From Candidatus Aenigmatarchaeum sp. (GTDB lineage: Archaea; Nanobdellota; Nanobdellia; Pacearchaeales; GW2011-AR1), in NCBI GenBank assembly GCA_020724205.1, contig DYHK01000002.1, positions 11,649 through 21,524 of the forward strand: DNA of 9,876 bases, given 5' to 3'. This document shows, one piece after another, positions 5,329-9,876 of the stretch. The position numbers and the translations under genes were made by a program. Numbering within the stretch: position 1 is the stretch's first letter; the number at the start of each line of letters is the position of its first letter. The notes beneath the pieces are model-generated. The model was not told the DNA's origin. It did not search any database and saw only the letters and a list, made by a program, of their open reading frames with translations.

Positions 5329-8300
5329 CTTTTCTTAAAATAAATTATAAGTTTAATAATACTAATAATTATGCCTATAAAAAGTAATGCATCCAGGACA
5401 ATTACAAGATTGCTTATTTTAGAGTCCTTTAAGTATTCAGAAGCTCTCTGTATCGCATCAGAATTGCTTTCTTTTTCCTTATACATTACAGCTCCATCTT
5501 CCTCATAGTAAACTCTTGTTTTTTTATCCTCCTCTCCAAGTCTTATTAATCCAAGAGACTCTACTCTTGTAGTGCTAGAATTTATTCCGCTTGATTCAAC
5601 AGGCCTTGTAACAGCTTCTCCAGCATTATTTGATATAGTATAAGTTACAGTATTCCCATTGCTTGTAACAGGATATGTATTTGTGCTTCCAGTATTACTT
5701 CCTTCCTGAACATATGTATAAGTATTTGTTGTTCCACTCTTACTTCCTGTGACAACTGGCTGAGTGCTAGGAATTACTCTCAATGTTTTAGATGAAGTAA
5801 CTGTCTCTCCATTAAAGAAGACAGTTGCAATAACACTATAATCTCTCGCACTTGTATTTTTTGGAATAATGAAACTTATCTTTTTTACAGCAGAATCATC
5901 ATCTCCAAACTTTTCAAGATCCATAAGATCTGATTTTAGATTTAGGTTTAAATCAGAATTTTTTAGTGTAAAGTAAACATCATCCTGATCATCAGCACCA
6001 ACATTTTCAAGTTTTACATCAAATATTACTTCCTCTCCTGCCTGTACCTCCACTGGCTGGCTCTCAAACTTATTTATCTCAACCGCATCATCAACCCTTT
6101 CTACTCTTATAATCCTATAATCAGTATTGCACTGCCCATCTCCCTCAACATAAACATAAACTGCAAAATCATTATCTTCATCAATATCAGAAGGTATTTC
6201 TAGCTCCAACTCAAAATCTTCTCTGTCTCCCTCATCAATATCAACACTAACTTTAGAATTTTCAAGCTCTTCATCTTCAGAAAGATCATAGATATACGCA
6301 GTTACTTTAAACTCTTCATCATCTTCAAGATTATTTCTTATACTTCCCTCAACACTTATAGTTTCCCCAATCTCAAACTTCTCATTCTCTCTAGGATCAT
6401 CTAGGTCTAGAACTATACTACTATTTTTTGCCTCACACTTCTTTGCATCATTAAAGTCAGGAGGAAGTATAAAATTGCCCACATTAATATTTACTATCTT
6501 ACTATCTTTTCTTCCAGTATTATCTTCAACAAAGAATTTTACTTGATAACTTCCGCTTTGATTGAAGTTAGGAGTCCAGCTAAATGTACTTCCATTGAAA
6601 ACAGCCCCGCTTGGTAAATCTTCAGCATAGAACCTCTTGATATCTCCATCCTGATCACTTCCACTGATTGTAAATGTAACACTCTCATTCTCACTTACAC
6701 TTATATCATTAATATTATCAAGAACAGGAGCATCTGGAGCACTAATTACTATAGTTCTGTTTTCATTAGAAAAGCCAGAATTTCTTGAATCATCACATTT
6801 TACATTCCACAAATAATTTCCATCTCCTAGGCTATCTGTAGGTATAACTCCACTAGAACTTCCATTTACTAAATTAATATCAACACTTCCAAAACTTTCT
6901 GAGTTAATTATTAAACTACATCTCAGGCTTTCAGAATTATCACTAACACCAAACCTGAAATCTATGTTTCTTACATTACTTATATTTCCATTTGCAGGGC
7001 TTGTTAAGCTTACAACAGGAGCCTGAATATCTGCAGTGTTTGAAATGCCCTTTGTTTCCTCTCCACTATTAAATGCTTTCCAATTATCAGCTCCATCCTC
7101 ACTTCTTCCAATAGATCCTGTTGAATTTAAAGAAGGAACCTCTTCATCCCCATATGTAAGCTCATCAACAATTTCCCCATTACATAGCAATTTTATTTCT
7201 CCGTTTGCACTAAATATGCTTGATAGCTCAATAACTCTGAAATCTCCATTCTCAATAACTCCCTCTAAATTAACTGTCTCATTGTTAACATCAAAACTAC
7301 ACTGATCTAGATTAAATTCTATATCTCCTGTGTTGTATAATTCAACCCAACCTCCGTCAGTGTTAGAAATCTCATTAATTAGTGCAAGAGACATTACTAT
7401 AATATTAAATTCTTTAGTATCGCTATCATCTCCATCACTCACACTTACACTAACAGGATAAATTCCCTCATCTCCCTCTTCAGTTTCCCAAACTCCCTGA
7501 TCATTTAATGGGCTAGAGAAAGTATATTCCAAATCATCTCCCTCAGTGTCTGTTGCACTTAGCAGATTCATAACACTTACAGTATGCCCTGCAACAACAT
7601 AAACATCATCTACCTCTTCAAGAAGAGGAGCATCATTTACAGGCATAACATCCAGAGTAATCAAATTTCCTTCAACATTATTTACTCCATCTGAAGCTCC
7701 AAATCTCACAAACAAGCTTCCAAACCAGTTATCCAGAGGAATAATTCTGAAAATTTTTTCTGTAAAGTCATAAATTATATTAACATTTTCAGATGACTGA
7801 TCAACAATATAGAAGGTTACGTTTCCAGATTCAGGATCTGTAAAGTATCCATTTAAATCAACTTCTAACTCAGTATCTTCCTGCCATGTAAAATCAGGAA
7901 TATCCTCATTTAGTTCAGGAGCGTCATTTATACAGTTCTTTAATTTATCAGTAGAGTTTATATTTATTAAAGCATCAGAATCATCACAGTCGTTTCCGCC
8001 GACTATAGTAGAATCAAATCCATCCCCATCTAAATCTGCAAAGTCTCTCCCATTACAGTCCTGATCAATTCCATCATAAGGGATCTCAGTCCCATTTGGA
8101 TTTATTAGAGGATTATCATCATTACAGTCATTATCAAAAAACCCATCCCCATCTCTATCCTGTCCCTTTATTGCCCAGTCAACAGAGTTTCTGAACAAGT
8201 CCCTAGTATCTTCAGTCCAATACTGGCTTTCTGTTAATCCAAAGAATAAACTTCTTCCGCTTGTTACCCTTCCATTTAACATTGTAGTGTTCTTTTCAAC

Positions 8301-8861
8301 ATAAGCTACAACATAATCTCCATTTACAAGGTTTCCGAGAAAAGTTACAATTTTTATTCCAGTTGGTTTCTGACCACTTAGTTTGTAAGCACTTATAGCT
8401 CTCTCATCATAAGCTGTAAAACTCTCAGGAAGCCCATCAGTTATAGAAATATTATTCTTATTATTATTCAAATCTAAAATACTTCTTGTTATCTGACCCA
8501 AATCCTTGCTCCATCCCCATCTCTTATCACTTCCGCTTTGGTAATAGTATTTTGAGTTTACTATAACAGAATTATGTTCGGTAAGCACATCTTTCAGCTC
8601 TTCAACATAAGCGCTTCCAAAAGTTGTATCTCCTACAAGAACAAGTCTGTACTCTGAAAAATCAGTTGAAGGTATCTGGTTTTCAACAATTACATCATAA
8701 GAATACCCAAGCTCGTTTAATACACTAATAATATTCTGATCAGAAAAAGAGTTAGACTTTATAACATATGCAACATCTTCAGCACTTGCAGAACTAGCTA
8801 GTGCTATAGAAAACACTAATACAAATACAATTCCAAGTATTACTCTTGATGTTTGACTCAT
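5325..8861 (-). CDS. Large multidomain surface protein: GATase-like, MopE metal-binding, cadherin/Ig-like and lamin-tail-like modules
   Basis: 1178 aa, exported and anchored by its C-terminus. The signal peptide is 1-27 (ASA/ED). Residues 28-232 form an alpha/beta domain resembling ThuA/class I glutamine amidotransferase-like folds (LVLVGD at 74-78; SGRSLFFGLTE at 201-211), with no cysteine, hence not a classical amidotransferase. Two DxDGDGF...DCDD units at 235-249 and 276-296, with a YDGIDQDCNG segment (262-271) between, are MopE/thrombospondin-3-like Ca or Cu sites. Cadherin/Ig-like modules cover about 312-410 and 410-490. A lamin-tail-like domain covers 491-600 (LINEISNTDGGWVELYNTGD). Further Ig-like modules lie at 613-705 and 708-795, and two CARDB/S-layer-like beta domains at about 800-920 and 925-1030. 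A Thr/Ser/Asn-rich stalk (1033-1100) precedes a membrane helix at 1149-1174 and the basic end KKR. Many N-X-S/T sequons suggest glycosylation. Its role is probably adhesion or cell-surface structure. The ATG overlaps the stop of the upstream gene. Confidence 0.9.
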   Translation of the reverse strand: MSQTSRVILGIVFVLVFSIALASSASAEDVAYVIKSNSFSDQNIISVLNELGYSYDVIVENQIPSTDFSEYRLVLVGDTTFGSAYVEELKDVLTEHNSVIVNSKYYYQSGSDKRWGWSKDLGQITRSILDLNNNKNNISITDGLPESFTAYDERAISAYKLSGQKPTGIKIVTFLGNLVNGDYVVAYVEKNTTMLNGRVTSGRSLFFGLTESQYWTEDTRDLFRNSVDWAIKGQDRDGDGFFDNDCNDDNPLINPNGTEIPYDGIDQDCNGRDFADLDGDGFDSTIVGGNDCDDSDALININSTDKLKNCINDAPELNEDIPDFTWQEDTELEVDLNGYFTDPESGNVTFYIVDQSSENVNIIYDFTEKIFRIIPLDNWFGSLFVRFGASDGVNNVEGNLITLDVMPVNDAPLLEEVDDVYVVAGHTVSVMNLLSATDTEGDDLEYTFSSPLNDQGVWETEEGDEGIYPVSVSVSDGDDSDTKEFNIIVMSLALINEISNTDGGWVELYNTGDIEFNLDQCSFDVNNETVNLEGVIENGDFRVIELSSIFSANGEIKLLCNGEIVDELTYGDEEVPSLNSTGSIGRSEDGADNWKAFNSGEETKGISNTADIQAPVVSLTSPANGNISNVRNIDFRFGVSDNSESLRCSLIINSESFGSVDINLVNGSSSGVIPTDSLGDGNYLWNVKCDDSRNSGFSNENRTIVISAPDAPVLDNINDISVSENESVTFTISGSDQDGDIKRFYAEDLPSGAVFNGSTFSWTPNFNQSGSYQVKFFVEDNTGRKDSKIVNINVGNFILPPDFNDAKKCEAKNSSIVLDLDDPRENEKFEIGETISVEGSIRNNLEDDEEFKVTAYIYDLSEDEELENSKVSVDIDEGDREDFELELEIPSDIDEDNDFAVYVYVEGDGQCNTDYRIIRVERVDDAVEINKFESQPVEVQAGEEVIFDVKLENVGADDQDDVYFTLKNSDLNLNLKSDLMDLEKFGDDDSAVKKISFIIPKNTSARDYSVIATVFFNGETVTSSKTLRVIPSTQPVVTGSKSGTTNTYTYVQEGSNTGSTNTYPVTSNGNTVTYTISNNAGEAVTRPVESSGINSSTTRVESLGLIRLGEEDKKTRVYYEEDGAVMYKEKESNSDAIQRASEYLKDSKISNLVIVLDALLFIGIIISIIKLIIYFKKR

Positions 8862-9475
8862 TTCTTTGTCCCATTATAACTGTGTTTAATTAACACACTC
8901 TCCTTTTCACTCTCTTTTTTTCTTTTTCCTGAAATATAAACTAACACTACAGCAATAGCAAGAAGAATAATTGTAGAAATAACAAGAAGAAATATAGGGC
9001 TGCTTAGTATCTTGTTTTCTCCTACTCTTGTATTTGAATTATCTGGAAGACTTCCCTTTTCATATACATTTAATATAATATTAGATGCTAATCCAACTCC
9101 GCTCTCATTTGCTTCAAGAGGGTTGAATGTAACTCTTATTTTTCCCTCATACTGTCCTGGTTCAAGATCAGCATTTACAGTAAACTTTGCCTTTTTTTCT
9201 TCATTAGGGCCAAGTATAAACTCACTATCTTCAACTTCCAAACTTTCCTTAAGAACTCCCTCAGCAACAAGGCTTATATTTATAGAAACATTATTATCAT
9301 TAATTACCTGTATAGACCTATCAAGACTATCTCCCTCTTCAAGATTTAAGATCATTCTGGCATTTCCAATCTTTCCAGTTACAGCCATTACACTTGAAAT
9401 TGAAAGGATGAAAGAGAATAACAATAATAAAAAAAGAAGTCCGGGTATAACCTTGTAATATGTGTTTTTTTCCAT
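8858..9475 (-). CDS. Single-pass surface protein with Ig-like domain (COG1470-like)
   Basis: A 205-aa protein with a long signal peptide (1-31, ending VMA) and an ectodomain of about 32-140. That region has the features of alpha-galactosidase NEW3/COG1470-like beta-sandwiches (LEEGDSLDRSIQVINDNNVS; FILGPNEEKKAKFTV; LEPGQYEGKIRVTF). A membrane helix at about 158-182 is followed by a strongly basic cytoplasmic tail (GKRKKESEKES). Possible glycosylation sequons are NVS, NIS and NES. Its stop overlaps the start of the 1178-aa protein (ATGA, 8861-8858), so the two are almost certainly co-expressed and perhaps form a complex at the cell surface. It is the first gene of the unit, after a 312-bp spacer with TATA-like elements. 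A 148-codon frame on the opposite strand is a shadow. The fold assignment is by eye; the topology is well supported. Confidence 0.85.
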   Translation of the reverse strand: MEKNTYYKVIPGLLFLLLLFSFILSISSVMAVTGKIGNARMILNLEEGDSLDRSIQVINDNNVSINISLVAEGVLKESLEVEDSEFILGPNEEKKAKFTVNADLEPGQYEGKIRVTFNPLEANESGVGLASNIILNVYEKGSLPDNSNTRVGENKILSSPIFLLVISTIILLAIAVVLVYISGKRKKESEKESVLIKHSYNGTKK

Positions 9476-9517
9476 CTTTTATTTAGTGCTACTTTAGAAT
9501 TAAATCAATTCAGACAG

Positions 9518-9622
9518 TATTTAAGCATTATTATATCAAATAACATAATTTTTTGTAGTTACTAAATTCAGATGAAAAAATTGAAGATGTTCTTCTATAG
9601 AAGAAAGAATAATGCTTAAATA
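9518..9622. repeat. 15-bp inverted repeat with TATA-like arms, 75 bp apart
   Basis: TATTTAAGCATTATT (9518-9532) and its exact reverse complement AATAATGCTTAAATA (9608-9622). Read on the minus strand, the left arm contains CTTAAATA, a candidate TATA box about 45 nt before the ATG at 9475. The right arm shows the same core facing the other way. Possibly paired operator sites or a promoter and its mirror copy. Confidence 0.5.
9590..9605. repeat. Perfect 16-bp palindrome
   Basis: TTCTTCTATAGAAGAA, fully self-complementary, 2 bp from the right arm of the 15-bp inverted repeat. It could be a regulator site or the stem of a small hairpin with a TATA loop. Confidence 0.45.
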
Positions 9623-9787
9623 AAATAATGAAATGAAGCTAAAATCCATAAGTTATAATCATATTTAATTAGTAATAATTATTTTAACTGAGTATTAACA
9701 ATAAACAGTTCAATTTCATTTAAAGTAATTAAGTGTGGTAGAATTATATTACTTACAATATTAATGAGTTATTAACAGATCTTTTAA

Positions 9788-9876
9788 TCAAACTCTTCTC
9801 ACTTCACATCTCAGAGTCTTCCACTCTCTTACTGGATTAGATCCAACTCCATATGCTAGCTCATCGTAATTATTAG
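9788..9876 (-). CDS. C-terminal fragment of an unidentified protein (enters from the right edge)
   Basis: One minus-strand frame is open from the window edge to a TGA at 9790-9788. It encodes 28 complete residues, starting NNYDELAYGVGSNPVREW and ending RCEVRRV. Base composition here is noticeably less AT-rich than in the spacer that follows, which supports coding. The segment is basic at its end and contains one cysteine; no domain can be named. It lies on the same strand as all other genes, 312 nt upstream of the surface-protein operon. Confidence 0.55.
   Translation of the reverse strand, partial: NNYDELAYGVGSNPVREWKTLRCEVRRV

Larger units (their letters stand above)
9476..9787. other. 312-bp AT-rich intergenic region upstream of the surface-protein operon
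   Basis: No supported gene. It carries a 15-bp inverted repeat with arms 75 bp apart, a perfect 16-bp palindrome next to one arm, and two possible TATA elements for the gene starting at 9475. One is within the left arm (about 9518-9526) and the other around 9500-9506, whose spacing of about 28 nt to the ATG would fit a leaderless start. The rest is simple AT-rich sequence. Confidence 0.55.

Noticed and set aside
5700..5770. Possible tandem repeat coding for TNTY-like units in the stalk of the large protein
   Set aside because: The units are short and imperfect and are explained by low-complexity Thr/Ser/Asn composition. There is no evidence of a true DNA repeat array.
9012..9458. 148-codon open frame on the plus strand opposite the 205-aa surface protein
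   Set aside because: The minus-strand gene has a clear signal peptide, membrane helix and operon overlap. The plus frame is rich in Ser, Leu and Phe, as expected of an antisense shadow, and has no promoter or partner genes.

Overview
This window looks like archaeal chromosome from an AT-rich member of the DPANN group, most like Woesearchaeota or Pacearchaeota. That placement is an inference. It rests on class III (type IV pilin-like) signal peptides, a VirB11/GspE-type archaeal pilus ATPase, archaeal TATA boxes about 25-28 nt upstream of probable transcript starts, and a structured RNA recognisable as archaeal SRP (7S) RNA. Every supported gene is on the minus strand, so transcription runs from high to low coordinates.

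Right part (9876 to 5098): the last 28 codons of an unidentified gene enter at the edge, followed by a 312-bp AT-rich spacer with two dyad elements. A tightly coupled three-gene unit follows: a 205-aa surface protein with a single C-terminal membrane anchor, a 1178-aa multidomain surface protein, and a 76-aa protein of unknown role. Both junctions are ATGA start/stop overlaps. The large protein combines a signal peptide, an amidotransferase-like alpha/beta domain, MopE-like metal-binding repeats, cadherin/Ig-like modules, a lamin-tail-like domain, a Thr/Ser/Asn-rich stalk and a C-terminal anchor.

Middle (about 5058 to 4799): a GC-richer island without coding capacity is the SRP RNA gene, with its own TATA box. 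It separates the exported-protein operon from the pilin genes.

Left part (4596 to 1): five small proteins with pilin-type N-termini lie in two clusters (4596-3561, then 3211-1723). The second cluster runs into the pilus assembly ATPase (1675-146). The start of another gene lies at the left edge. This is a compact pilus locus: several structurally different major/minor pilin candidates and one assembly ATPase. The polytopic platform protein (TadC/FlaJ type) and the prepilin peptidase are not in the window. Three of the five pilins have cysteines just after the membrane helix and near the C-terminus, suggesting a disulfide clamp.

The intergenic regions hold dyad-symmetric elements. One is a repeated hairpin-plus-tail element found downstream of both the first pilin cluster and the SRP RNA. 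No CRISPR array, tRNA, insertion sequence or defence system was seen.
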